Assembly (NCBI RefSeq): GCF_041821145.1 | Contig: NZ_JBGUBC010000002.1 | Location: 62,001-126,000, forward strand | Direction of reading: 5' to 3' | DNA: 64,000 nucleotides | Source of the DNA: Halopenitus sp041821145 | Lineage (GTDB): Archaea > Halobacteriota > Halobacteria > Halobacteriales > Haloferacaceae | Position numbers and translations under genes: made by a program | Shown: positions 35,734 to 44,217 of the stretch, piece by piece | Layout: every line of letters begins with the position of its first letter | Position numbering within the stretch: position 1 is the first letter of the stretch | Notes under the pieces: model-generated | Databases searched by the model: none | What the model was told of the DNA's origin: nothing | The model's input: only the letters and a program-made list of their open reading frames with translations

Positions 35734-37017
35734 CTATTGGCTCTCGACGGCGCTTGCGGCGCGAACGATCGTTTCCTCGTCGTACTTCGGTCCGATCAGC
35801 TGAAGGCCGACGGGAAGCCCCTCCGATCGACCGGCGGGCACGGAGATCGCGGGCAGGTTCGCGAGGTTGACCGGCGTCGTGTTCGCGTCGGCGAGATACA
35901 TCGTGAGGGGGTCCTCGAGTCCCTCGCCGAGCTCGAAGGGGGGAATGGGCATCGTCGGCGAGGCGATCACGTCGACCTCCTCGAAGGCCGCCTCGAAGTC
36001 CGAGCGGACCCACGCGCGGGCGTCCTGTGCCTTGCTGTAGTACTTGTCGTGGTAGCCTGCCGAGAGCGCGTACGTCCCGAGAAGGATCCGCCGTTTCACT
36101 TCGGCTCCGAAGCCCTCCTCGCGCGTCCGGGCGAACGACTCGTTCCAGTCGCCGTCGCCGTCCGCCGAGTGACCGTACCTGACGCCGTCGAAGCGCGCCA
36201 GGTTCGAGGAGGCCTCCGAGGTCGCGATGACGTAGTACGCCTGGACGGCGTGTTCGACGGAGGGCAGGGAGACGGTCGTCGTCCGTGCCCCCTGCGCTTC
36301 GAGATCGTCGATCGCGGCCTCGATCGTCTCGACGACGCCAGTGTCCGCGCCCTCGAACAGTTCCTCCGGAATACCGATCGTCATCCCGTCGACGTCACCA
36401 TCGGCGGCAGCCGCGTAGTTCGAGTCGGCGCCGACCTCGCGGGTCGTGGCGTCGTTCGGATCGGGACCGGCGATCACGTCGAGGAGCGCGGCCGCCTCCT
36501 CGACCGTGGGTGCGAGCGGGCCGATCTGCTCGAGGGAGTTGGCGTACGCGACGAGGCCGTACCGGGAGACGAGCCCGTAGGTCGGCTTGATCCCCACGAC
36601 GCCACAGAACGCGGCCGGACAGCGAACGGAGCCGCCGGTGTCGGAGCCGAGTGCGAGGTCGGCCTCGCCGGCCGCGACGGCCGCCGCGGAGCCGCCCGAG
36701 GATCCACCGGGAACGCGATCCGGGTCGACCGGGTTTCGGGTCGGCCCGAAATGCGATGTCTCCGTGGTCGTTCCCATCCCGAACTCGTCCATGTTACTCT
36801 TGCCGACGATCGTCGCTCCAGCGTCGGTAAGCCGCTCCACGACGGTCGCCGAATACGGCGGGACGTACCCCGAGAGCATCCGTGATCCACAGGTCGTCTC
36901 GACGCCGGCCGTCGAAATGTTGTCCTTGACCGCGACGGTGGCGCCATCGAGCGGCCCCTCCCCGGTGGGATCGATCGATTCCTCGGTGATGAATGCGTTG
37001 AGGTCGGTCTCGGTCAT
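35734..37017 (-). CDS. gatA: Asp/Glu-tRNA amidotransferase subunit A
   Basis: 427 aa amidase subunit of GatCAB, which converts Glu-tRNAGln/Asp-tRNAAsn to the amides. The Ser-cisSer-Lys triad is visible: Lys in VAVKDN, GGSSGGSAAAVAAG, and DTGGSVRCPAAFCG. Slightly shorter than bacterial GatA (about 480), as usual for haloarchaea. Its ATG follows the gatC stop directly. Confidence 0.96.
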   Translation of the reverse strand: MTETDLNAFITEESIDPTGEGPLDGATVAVKDNISTAGVETTCGSRMLSGYVPPYSATVVERLTDAGATIVGKSNMDEFGMGTTTETSHFGPTRNPVDPDRVPGGSSGGSAAAVAAGEADLALGSDTGGSVRCPAAFCGVVGIKPTYGLVSRYGLVAYANSLEQIGPLAPTVEEAAALLDVIAGPDPNDATTREVGADSNYAAAADGDVDGMTIGIPEELFEGADTGVVETIEAAIDDLEAQGARTTTVSLPSVEHAVQAYYVIATSEASSNLARFDGVRYGHSADGDGDWNESFARTREEGFGAEVKRRILLGTYALSAGYHDKYYSKAQDARAWVRSDFEAAFEEVDVIASPTMPIPPFELGEGLEDPLTMYLADANTTPVNLANLPAISVPAGRSEGLPVGLQLIGPKYDEETIVRAASAVESQ

Positions 37018-37356
37018 CTAGGACACCCGCGGCCCGATGAAGTAGCCATCCTCGGTCTCCGGCGCGTTCTCCAGCGCTTCCTCCTGGGTGAGTCCCTCCG
37101 CGACTTCGTCGGGACGCATCACGTTGACGAGCTCCTCCTCGCGGTCGTGTTCGGGGACCTCATCGAGTGCATCGAAGTATTCGAGAATGTCCGCGAACTG
37201 CTCGGCGAACGCCTCCCGCTCGTCGGGATCGAGGTCGACGCGAGCCAGTTCGGCGACGTGTTCGACCTCCTCGACGTCGACGACGGGATCGCCCTCGCCG
37301 TCGCCGCCGGCGTCGTCCCCGTCGTGATCGGACCGGTTTTCGGACGAATCGCTCAT
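37018..37356 (-). CDS. gatC: Asp/Glu-tRNA amidotransferase subunit C
   Basis: 112 aa small subunit that stabilises GatA. VEEVEHVAELARVDLDPDEREAFAEQF and the closing GYFIGPRV are the GatC signature; the first 25 residues are an acidic extension. First gene of the gatCA operon; its stop abuts the gatA ATG. Confidence 0.94.
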   Translation of the reverse strand: MSDSSENRSDHDGDDAGGDGEGDPVVDVEEVEHVAELARVDLDPDEREAFAEQFADILEYFDALDEVPEHDREEELVNVMRPDEVAEGLTQEEALENAPETEDGYFIGPRVS

Positions 37357-37414
37357 ACCGAAGGGTGTTACGGCCGGGGAGTAAGGGTTTCGAATCGGGC
37401 GACCGATCGGGACC

Positions 37415-37726
37415 TCACATACCCATGTCGGCGGCCGGATCGGGGATGGGAAGTTCCTCGACGGAAACGTCGAGCAGTTCCGCCGCGTGATCGAGCGCCA
37501 TATCGAAGCCGTAGTAGCGCTCCAACTCCGTGCCGTCAGGGCCCTCACGAACGGACACCATCGCATAGCCCTCGGCATTCTGGGCCAGCACCGCGGTTCG
37601 CCCGTCCCGATCGAACGTGAGCACTCGCTCGTCGTCAGTGTGGACGTATCGTGCCGTGATGGCCCCGTTCGAGGCGGTCGCCGGCGTCTTCTCCGTGCTC
37701 CGATCACCGGTCTCGAAATCGGTCAT
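37415..37726 (-). CDS. Small conserved haloarchaeal protein of unknown function
   Basis: 103 aa, soluble. A strand-rich middle (ITARYVHTDDERVLTFDRDGRTAVLAQ) and a conserved-looking ERYYGFDMALDHAAELL. I recognise it as a recurrent haloarchaeal protein but know no function. It sits 58 bp before the gatC start region on the same strand. Confidence 0.75.
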   Translation of the reverse strand: MTDFETGDRSTEKTPATASNGAITARYVHTDDERVLTFDRDGRTAVLAQNAEGYAMVSVREGPDGTELERYYGFDMALDHAAELLDVSVEELPIPDPAADMGM

Positions 37727-37772
37727 GGGATCGGTTCGGCCGGCGGATCCTCGTACCTGTCGATCCGCTCAC

Positions 37773-38060
37773 TCATCGGGGCCGACCTCGCCGTCGCGCC
37801 TTTGCGTCGAGATAGGCGGTGTAGCCGCCGAACGCAAGCCCGAGGCCCATGACGGCGAGTGCGAACCCGACCCAGCGGGAGAGGCCGACGGTGAACACGC
37901 CAAGCGGAACCCCAAAAAGCAGTGACGTTACGCCGAGTCCGCCGAGTCCGGCCGCCAGGATCGGCGATGGTTGCAGTTCGCCGCAGTGGGGACAGACGCG
38001 TGCGTCCTCGTCGATCGTCCGATCGCATGTCGTACACTGGACGGGTCGTCCTTCGGACAC
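37773..38060 (-). CDS. Zinc-ribbon membrane protein
   Basis: 95 aa. CTTCDRTIDEDARVCPHCGE is a zinc ribbon; two hydrophobic helices follow (GLGVTSLLFGVPLGVFTVG and FALAVMGLGLAFGGYTAYL) with a basic end. GTG 38060 is preferred to ATG 38081 since GCTTATGA at about 38084-38092 would begin a leaderless RNA there. Function unknown. Confidence 0.75.
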   Translation of the reverse strand: MSEGRPVQCTTCDRTIDEDARVCPHCGELQPSPILAAGLGGLGVTSLLFGVPLGVFTVGLSRWVGFALAVMGLGLAFGGYTAYLDAKARRRGRPR

Positions 38061-38200
38061 GATCGGAATCCACGGGGGCACGAGTCATAAGCTTTTGACG
38101 ACGTTCGGCCTGTGGTGGGAGAAGCGATCTTCGCGGTGGCGTTCGTCGGCGTGGGCTCTCGTGCCATATCCCTAAGGTGGTCGACCTCGTACCTCGGCGT

Positions 38201-38491
38201 ATGAGCGAGGACGATCCCTGGACGACGATCGATCTGGAACGAGCCGACCAAGCATCGGTCGACGTCAGCGTCGGCGAGAGCGACCTCTCGGTGGGGCCAC
38301 CCCAGGAGTTTCCCGACTACGCAGCGATCGACATCGAAACGGCCGGAAACGGTGGGGTCACCATCAGTATCGAGGCAACCGCAGGCGACCACGGAACGGG
38401 GCTCGCCAGTGCGGAGATCACGGTCGAGGAGGCGAGGCGGCTCCGCGAACTCCTCGGGGATGTGATCGAGCGGGAAAGCGGCACCGAGTGA
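38201..38491 (+). CDS. Small conserved haloarchaeal protein of unknown function
   Basis: 96 aa, acidic, beta-rich. DDPWTTIDLERADQASVDV, VGPPQEFPDYAAI and GTGLASAEITVEEARRL look conserved. A CATATCCCTAAG element at about 38165-38176 supports ATG 38201. No function assignable. Confidence 0.75.
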   Translation: MSEDDPWTTIDLERADQASVDVSVGESDLSVGPPQEFPDYAAIDIETAGNGGVTISIEATAGDHGTGLASAEITVEEARRLRELLGDVIERESGTE

Positions 38492-38532
38492 GAGACCGCC
38501 GACTAGTGAACGTAACGGATGATATGAATGGT

Positions 38533-38836
38533 GGACAACCGGGATCGCCCGGCGTTCCGGCGCGGGGAATCCCGGTTGCCTCCTCCACCCCGCGACCCGA
38601 CGAGCGACGCACGTTCGATGATGGGCTGCTCGCTTCCGCGCCTGACCCGATATCATCGACAAACCACGACGGACCGCTCCTGCGAGCGGGCGACGTGGAC
38701 CGCTGTCCCCGTCGGACGAGGTTTCCACGTTGGCTTCCGGGGCCCGAGCCGGTCCGGCCCGGACTCCCCCGGCGTTCGGTCCCCGCTGAAGACTACCTCG
38801 CGGGTTTCGAGCGGGGCCTAACCGCCCGACCTAGTC
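38533..38836 (-). ncRNA. ffs: Signal recognition particle RNA (7S RNA)
   Basis: Read on the minus strand, 38648-38623 is GGGTCAGGCGCGGAAGCGAGCAGCCC-like helix 8: the universal SRP54-binding arm with GUCAGG, a GGAA tetraloop and AGCAGCC. The 5' part has the Alu-domain GGGCGGTTAGGCCCCGC and CCCGCGAGGTAGTC segments, and GCCAACGTGGAAACC with GGACAGCGGTCCACG forms the S-domain helices 5/6 region. CCTTATG at about 38860-38868 is the promoter. Ends are set by the promoter and the usual length near 304 nt, so are accurate to several bases. Confidence 0.9.
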
Positions 38837-38913
38837 CATTAACTGATAGTCCACACCGACATAAGGGCCTTTCGTTGTCGCAGGGACGACGAGCCCGGAG
38901 AGTGAACAAGCGG

Positions 38914-39330
38914 TCACGCCAGCACCGAGCGTGCATACGCGCCAGCGGTTACGAGGACCGTGATCGACGCTACGGCGACCACAATCGGGTGCCACTCGAT
39001 CCAGCGGTACTCCCGGGGAAAGCTGTACAGTACCGTCTGGTCGATCGACGCCCACCAGAGTCCGACGAGCCCGACAACGACAACGCCGAGAACGACGAGA
39101 GCGCCGGCCATGGTCTCCGGATCGACGTTACCGCGCTCGGCCGAGGCGAATCCGACCGCCCCGACGAGCGTGAAGGCGACCACGGCGGTGAGCCCGACCG
39201 GCCCGGCGGCGTAGTAGGCACCAACCAGTTGGGTGTATCCATCGACCAGCACGAAGGGAGCGGCGGCGACGATCGCCGTGATCAGACACGCGAGCGCGCC
39301 CATCCGGGATGCGACCTGACGGCGTTCCAT
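38914..39330 (-). CDS. Small four-helix membrane protein, unknown function
   Basis: 138 aa with four predicted membrane segments (ALACLITAIVAAAPFVLV, VGLTAVVAFTLVGAVGFA, ALVVLGVVVVGLVGLWW, HPIVVAVASITVLVTAG). No catalytic motif. GTTTTAACC at about 39352-39361 on this strand is the likely TATA. Confidence 0.75.
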   Translation of the reverse strand: MERRQVASRMGALACLITAIVAAAPFVLVDGYTQLVGAYYAAGPVGLTAVVAFTLVGAVGFASAERGNVDPETMAGALVVLGVVVVGLVGLWWASIDQTVLYSFPREYRWIEWHPIVVAVASITVLVTAGAYARSVLA

Positions 39331-39478
39331 GCCGATCGGTCGCCGCCGTGACGGTTAAAACTGGACGATCGCGACGAACCGATAGGCCGATCGTTACTCT
39401 CTCGAATCACGTCTCAAAAAAACTTCGGAACTCGGGATCGGCGGGGCAGTTTTACACTCCCCTCACGAACCGACGTGT

Positions 39479-39907
39479 ATGGCATCCTACCTGCCCTATT
39501 CACTTCTTGCCGTCGCGGCCTATGCGCTCGTCGCCCCGCTCATGCGGATCGCGACCTCCGGGACGGACGCGATCCCGAGCGACATCGCCGCGGCCATCTC
39601 CAACGTGATCCTCGTGGTAGCCGCGATCACGATCGCAGTGGCGGGTGGACAGGATATTTCGGCCCACCTCACGAGTTCCAAGATCGGCTACGTGCTCGCT
39701 GCCGGCTGCTGTCTGGCGGTCGGGATACTCGCGTATTACCGCGCGTTGGCGCTTGGACCGGTGAGCGTCGTCACGCCCATCTTTGCGACCTTCCTCGTGT
39801 TCAGTTCGATCATCGGCATCCTCGCGCTCGGTGAATCGTTTTCCGCGCGCAAGACGATCGGTATTCTCCTGGCGATCGGCGGGATCTACCTCGTCTCGAC
39901 GGCCTGA
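39479..39907 (+). CDS. EamA/DMT-family small membrane transporter
   Basis: 142 aa, about five membrane segments, equal to a single EamA half unit. LGPVSVVTPIFATFLVFSSI and LALGESFSARKTIGILLAIGGIYL are the typical ends of the EamA repeat. Probably works as a dimer exporting small metabolites; substrate unknown. GTTTTACAC near 39450 is the TATA. Confidence 0.87.
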   Translation: MASYLPYSLLAVAAYALVAPLMRIATSGTDAIPSDIAAAISNVILVVAAITIAVAGGQDISAHLTSSKIGYVLAAGCCLAVGILAYYRALALGPVSVVTPIFATFLVFSSIIGILALGESFSARKTIGILLAIGGIYLVSTA

Positions 39908-40037
39908 CTCATCCATCGGGTATATCGTGGTGCGGGGAACGTTCCGGTCTGGTCTGTCACTGGGGCTCGTCGCGGAGACTTATACGGGACGACGCATAAT
40001 CGGGGGATATGTTCGCAGTCCCTCGGGAGGAGCGACG

Positions 40038-40502
40038 GTGACGAAACGAACGTTGCACCCGCGCATTCGCGTCGTGTGGGCGTTTCGAGCGGTTCTGCTC
40101 GCGACGATCCTTGCGTCGATCGCGTTCGGAGCAACGGTCGTCTTCGACGTGCCGGAGTGGTTCCCGCTTGCAGTCGGGGGGGTCGTTCTCTTCCTCACCG
40201 TCACCCACGCACTCTTGCGATATCGCCGATGGAGCTACGAGATCCGCGAGGACGCGCTGTATCTCGAACGCGGCGTTTTTACGCAGGTCAGAACGGTGGT
40301 CCCTCTCGTTCGGATCCAACACGTCGACTCCCGTCGCGGACCGACCGAGCGACTCGTCGGACTCGCCTCTTGTGTCGTCTACACGGCCGGATCGCGCGGC
40401 GCCGACGTCCGAATCCCCGGACTCACACCGGGGGATGCAGACGACCTCCGTGAGCGGCTGAAGACGCTGGCGATTCGCGCGGAGGGGGAGGACGCGGTGT
40501 GA
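40038..40502 (+). CDS. PH domain (bPH2, YdbS-like) membrane protein
   Basis: 154 aa. Two N-terminal membrane helices then a bacterial PH domain (IREDALYLERGVFTQVRTVVPLVRIQHVDSRRG). Start GTG 40038 follows a GGAGG at 40027-40031, an unusual clear Shine-Dalgarno for this window. Overlaps the next gene by 4 nt (GTGA), as in ydbS-ydbT operons. Role unknown, probably membrane-associated. Confidence 0.87.
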   Translation: MTKRTLHPRIRVVWAFRAVLLATILASIAFGATVVFDVPEWFPLAVGGVVLFLTVTHALLRYRRWSYEIREDALYLERGVFTQVRTVVPLVRIQHVDSRRGPTERLVGLASCVVYTAGSRGADVRIPGLTPGDADDLRERLKTLAIRAEGEDAV

Positions 40503-42199
40503 AACTGGCGCCCGTCTCGATCCCATATCGGGCTGTAAGAACGGTCTCGAGTCTGCTCGTCGCGATATTCTTCATCGGGACGGCTGGAACCTTCGAGTCG
40601 GTGCTCGCGATCGCCGCCGGCAGCCTCGCTTTGGTCGGCACGCTTGCCTACGAAGTGGCCCGTTACCGTCGCTTCGAATACGAGCTGACCCCGGACACCT
40701 TCGACATTCGCTCGGGAGTGATCTCGCGTCGCGACCGGGAGATACCGTATCGTCGGATCCAGAACGTCGACATCTCCAGAAGCGTCGTCCAGCGTCTTCT
40801 CGGGATCGCGGCCGTCGACCTCGAGACGGCGGGAGGCTCCTCGACTGAAGGGGCGATCCGGTACGTCACCGCCGAGCACGCCGACTGGCTCAGATCCGAG
40901 ATCCAACGGCGAAAGGGACGCGCCGAGACTGAAAAAACCGCGGCGACGGACTCCGGAATTGGTGAAACGAGGAGCACCGATGTGACCGGAGCTGGGACCG
41001 AAATGACGCTTTTCGCCCTCTCACCGGTCGAGCTTGGACTGGTCGGCGCGCTCTCGTTTGATCCACGACTGATCGGCCTGCTCGCGTTTCTCGCGTCGGG
41101 GTCGGTCCCCGTCCTCTCTGGGGCTTTGCCGGATCTCACCGCGATCACGATCACGATGGCAGGTATCGGTCTGTTCGGAGCTGTGATCGTCGGATCCTGG
41201 CTCCTCGGTGCGGCGCTTGCGGTCTCAAACTACTACGGATTTACTCTCAGCAGGGCCGGCGATGAACTACGATACGATCGGGGGCTGTTCCGGCGGTATT
41301 CAGGGTCGATCCCGATCGAAAAGATACAGAGTCTGCACGTCACCGATAACCCGGCGAAACGACTCGCCAATTACGCCACGTTGACGATCGAGACCGCAGG
41401 ATACGCGCCCGGCGGAGGTGGGGGCGGCGAGTACGGCAGCCAGGCCGCCGTGCCGATCGCCCGTCTCGACCGCGTCCTCGATCTGGCACGGGAGGTCGAG
41501 GCGTTCGGTGATCCCGAGTTCAAACGACCACCCTCGCGGGTCCGGATCCGATATGCGATTCGATATCTGGCCATCGTCGCCGTTCTTACGGCGTTCGCGT
41601 TCGGCGTCGATCGGTATGTCTCGGCGTCGCTACCGTGGTACGGCGTCGCCGGCCTCTCGATCCTCGTGCCGATCGCGGCCCATTATAAGTGGGTCCACCG
41701 GGGCTACTGGCTCGGCGAGGACCACCTGCTCACGCGATCGGGGTTCTGGCGACGCGGGATGAAGATCATTCCGTACTACCGGATCCAGACGGTCGTCGAC
41801 ACGCGAACCGTCTTCCAGCGCCGGTGGAACGTGGCAACCGTGGTCGCAGACACCGCCGGAACCGGCGGGTTGATGCAGCACGAGGCGGCCGCTCTCGACG
41901 TGGATTCAAGCGACGCCGCACGACTTCGATCCGAACTTGAGCAACGACTTCAGCGATCGCTTTCGGCCCGTCGAAGTGAGGACGGATCCGACGGAGAGGC
42001 CGTCTTCGAGTGGGCTGATCCGGTTTCCGGCCCGGAAGCAGTCTCCGATCGGGACGTGGATGATGCGGATGGCATCGATTCGGACGCGAACGCGGATTCG
42101 GACGCGAACGCGAACGTCAGCACGGACTCGGATACGAACGCGAACGTCGACGCGGGCGTGGACTCGGGTTCCAGAAACGAGGCCGATCGTGATCGCTAA
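40499..42199 (+). CDS. Multi-bPH2 (YdbT-like) membrane protein with repeat tail
   Basis: 566 aa, GTG start inside the previous stop. Three bPH2 modules, each after membrane helices: DTFDIRSGVISRRDREIPYRRIQNV (about 60-85), DELRYDRGLFRRYSGSIPIEKIQ (about 260-285) and LLTRSGFWRRGMKIIPYYRIQTV (about 415-440). The last 50 residues are an Asp/Ala/Asn/Ser tail of near-repeats (SDANAD, SDANAN, DTNANV) coded by 12-nt-like DNA repeats. Function unknown. Confidence 0.85.
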   Translation: MKLAPVSIPYRAVRTVSSLLVAIFFIGTAGTFESVLAIAAGSLALVGTLAYEVARYRRFEYELTPDTFDIRSGVISRRDREIPYRRIQNVDISRSVVQRLLGIAAVDLETAGGSSTEGAIRYVTAEHADWLRSEIQRRKGRAETEKTAATDSGIGETRSTDVTGAGTEMTLFALSPVELGLVGALSFDPRLIGLLAFLASGSVPVLSGALPDLTAITITMAGIGLFGAVIVGSWLLGAALAVSNYYGFTLSRAGDELRYDRGLFRRYSGSIPIEKIQSLHVTDNPAKRLANYATLTIETAGYAPGGGGGGEYGSQAAVPIARLDRVLDLAREVEAFGDPEFKRPPSRVRIRYAIRYLAIVAVLTAFAFGVDRYVSASLPWYGVAGLSILVPIAAHYKWVHRGYWLGEDHLLTRSGFWRRGMKIIPYYRIQTVVDTRTVFQRRWNVATVVADTAGTGGLMQHEAAALDVDSSDAARLRSELEQRLQRSLSARRSEDGSDGEAVFEWADPVSGPEAVSDRDVDDADGIDSDANADSDANANVSTDSDTNANVDAGVDSGSRNEADRDR

Positions 42200-42238
42200 C
42201 CAACTGATCCGTTCAGTTCCGGGATCGCCGTCAGTCGA

Positions 42239-42997
42239 TCAGTCCGTGCGGGGCAGCGATCGAGCACCGACCGCGAGCGCGACTACCGCCAGTACGGAGA
42301 GCACCGCGAGCTCCGTTCCCCACGTGGCGCCGTCATAGTACGTGATCGCGCGAACCCCACGCGCGAAGTAGGTGAGTGGCGAGATCTCGACGACCGGGAG
42401 GAACCATCCGGGAAGCAACGCCGGCGGGATGAACGTCTCCGATAGAAAGAGGATCGGGAGTGCGATCGTGTTGCTCGCGGCGATGACGCCGTCCTGGGAG
42501 TCCGCGAACGAGCCGAGAAGCGCACCGACTCCACAGAACGTCGCGACCCCCGCAATCACGAACGCCGGCACCGCCAGCAGGGACGGTGTTACGCGGACAG
42601 TCGCGTCGGTGATGGCGACGACGAGACCGAACACGAGCAGGCTCGCTACGCCGATGATCCCGACGTTCACGAGCGCGTGTGCGAACAGCCACTCGCCGCG
42701 TGAAAGCGGCGTCGTCGACAACTTCTCGAAGCGATTCCCGTCACGATGGCGTGCGATCTCCGATCCGACGCGCGAAAGCGGAGTGAACAGGACGACGACG
42801 CCGATGTATCCGGGGAGATAATATCCCGCTGGCTTGGCGAACAGGCCGCCGCCGGTCGGCTGCGTCCGGACGAGCGCGCCGAAGATCACGACGAGGATGA
42901 CGGGGAAAAAGAACGTGAAGAAGACGGCCGTTCGCCGACGCAAAAACGATCGCGTGGCCGCAAGGGATTCCGATCGCACGCGTCCCAGCCGGCTCAT
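42239..42997 (-). CDS. ABC-2 type transporter permease
   Basis: 252 aa with six membrane segments; VFFTFFFPVILVVIFGALV, then KLSTTPLSRGEWLFAHALVN, FLSETFIPPALLPGWF and SPLTYFARGVRAI are ABC-2 permease patterns. Overlaps the ATPase stop (ATGA). Together they form an exporter of unknown substrate (drug, lipid or polysaccharide type). Confidence 0.9.
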   Translation of the reverse strand: MSRLGRVRSESLAATRSFLRRRTAVFFTFFFPVILVVIFGALVRTQPTGGGLFAKPAGYYLPGYIGVVVLFTPLSRVGSEIARHRDGNRFEKLSTTPLSRGEWLFAHALVNVGIIGVASLLVFGLVVAITDATVRVTPSLLAVPAFVIAGVATFCGVGALLGSFADSQDGVIAASNTIALPILFLSETFIPPALLPGWFLPVVEISPLTYFARGVRAITYYDGATWGTELAVLSVLAVVALAVGARSLPRTD

Positions 42998-44085
42998 TGA
43001 TTCCCTCCGCCAGCGTTCACGGCGTGGGCAGTCGCCTGATAGGCTTCACCGGTGAGTTCGAGGTAGACGTCCTCTAAGGTCGGCTCACTCCAGGAAAGCG
43101 ACTCGACGTCGACATCCGCGTCGGTCAACGCCTCGACGACCGTGTCGATCGCCCTGGGTGAGACCCCGGTGACGTCGATGCCGGCCGCTGCCTCCGCCTC
43201 CCCGTTCCGGGCGGCTTCGAACCGTGTGTCCGTCTCGACGGCCTGCAGGGCCGTCTCGATCGTTTCTTCGCGTTCCACCGACAGCCGTACCGAGAGGGTG
43301 GCCTCGCCGCCGTGTTCCTCGACCAACTCCGATGGCGATCCGATCGCGACGATCCGCCCATCACGGATCAACCCGACTCGATCCGCCAGTCGCTCGATCT
43401 CGCCCATGGCGTGGCTCGTCACAAGCACCGTCGTGCCGTCCGCGGCCAGTTCCCGGATCAGTCGGTGGACGTCCTGCCGGCCCGCCGGGTCGATCCCCGT
43501 CGTCGGCTCGTCGAGAAACAGCATCTCGGGATCATTGATGAGGGCCGTCCCGACGCAGACTCGGCGTTTCTGTCCCCCGGAGAGCGTCTCGTACCAGGCG
43601 TCGGCATCGTCCGCGAGTCCGACGTCGGAAAGCGCCGACTCGACCGACCGCGAATCCGCGTACAACCCGGCGTAGTACTCGAGGAGTTCACGTGCCGTGA
43701 GCCGGGCGGGCGGATCGAACGACTGGGGAAGCAGTCCGATCCGCTCGGGATCGACCGCAGTCGGAACGTCCCCGAGCACTCGAACCGTCCCGTCGACGAC
43801 CGTGGTCCCGGTAAGCGCCCGAACGAGCGTCGTTTTGCCGGCGCCGTTGGGCCCGATGAGCCCGAACACCTCGCCCGAAGCGACCGTGAGATCCACCCCC
43901 TCGAGCGCGCGGACGTCGCCGTATTCCTTTCGAACGTCGGCCGCCAAGAGGGCTGGATCATCTCCATCGCCGCGATCGGTGTCGTCGGCTGGTGCGGTCC
44001 CGTCCACGTTCGACCCGCCATCGGGAACGACATCCGCCGACGCCGGAGCGCCGTCGGTGCGGTCCGAACGGAGGTCCTGGATCAT
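42994..44085 (-). CDS. ABC transporter ATP-binding protein (ABC-2 exporter)
   Basis: 363 aa. Acidic N-terminal extension of about 45 residues, Walker A GPNGAGKTT, signature LSGGQKRRV, Walker B MLFLDEPTTGIDPAG, H-loop VTSHAMGEIERL, then a C-terminal DUF4162-like domain. First gene of the exporter operon. ATCCTTAGG at about 44110-44120 is the likely TATA; a 22-bp repeat array lies just upstream. Confidence 0.93.
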   Translation of the reverse strand: MIQDLRSDRTDGAPASADVVPDGGSNVDGTAPADDTDRGDGDDPALLAADVRKEYGDVRALEGVDLTVASGEVFGLIGPNGAGKTTLVRALTGTTVVDGTVRVLGDVPTAVDPERIGLLPQSFDPPARLTARELLEYYAGLYADSRSVESALSDVGLADDADAWYETLSGGQKRRVCVGTALINDPEMLFLDEPTTGIDPAGRQDVHRLIRELAADGTTVLVTSHAMGEIERLADRVGLIRDGRIVAIGSPSELVEEHGGEATLSVRLSVEREETIETALQAVETDTRFEAARNGEAEAAAGIDVTGVSPRAIDTVVEALTDADVDVESLSWSEPTLEDVYLELTGEAYQATAHAVNAGGGNQ

Positions 44086-44134
44086 GACTGTCGCTCCGTC
44101 TCGAACGCGCCTAAGGATTCCTCTTTGCGGCTGA

Positions 44135-44200
44135 TCGATGGTGGATCGAGATCAAATCGATGGCGGATCGAGATCCGATCGAATGCGAGGGGAGAACGCG
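44135..44200. repeat. 22-bp direct repeats upstream of the ABC exporter operon
   Basis: Units 44135-44156 and 44157-44178 match at 19 of 22 positions (TCGATGG, GGATCGAGATC shared); a weaker third unit follows at 44179-44200 (TCGAATGCGAG). The array ends about 15 bp upstream of the ABC ATPase TATA. Confidence 0.75.
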
Positions 44201-44217
44201 ACCGAATGCCGGTCGAC

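Noticed and set aside
35528..36013. Minus-strand frame downstream of gatA with MFVDPLTIETDW
   Set aside because: It overlaps gatA out of frame, lacks a promoter and has no conserved motif; the 35540-35733 gap has no convincing gene.
38488..39351. Long plus-strand open frame over the SRP RNA locus
   Set aside because: The region is explained by the 7S RNA and by the antisense four-helix membrane protein; the translation is Arg/Pro rich and domain-free.
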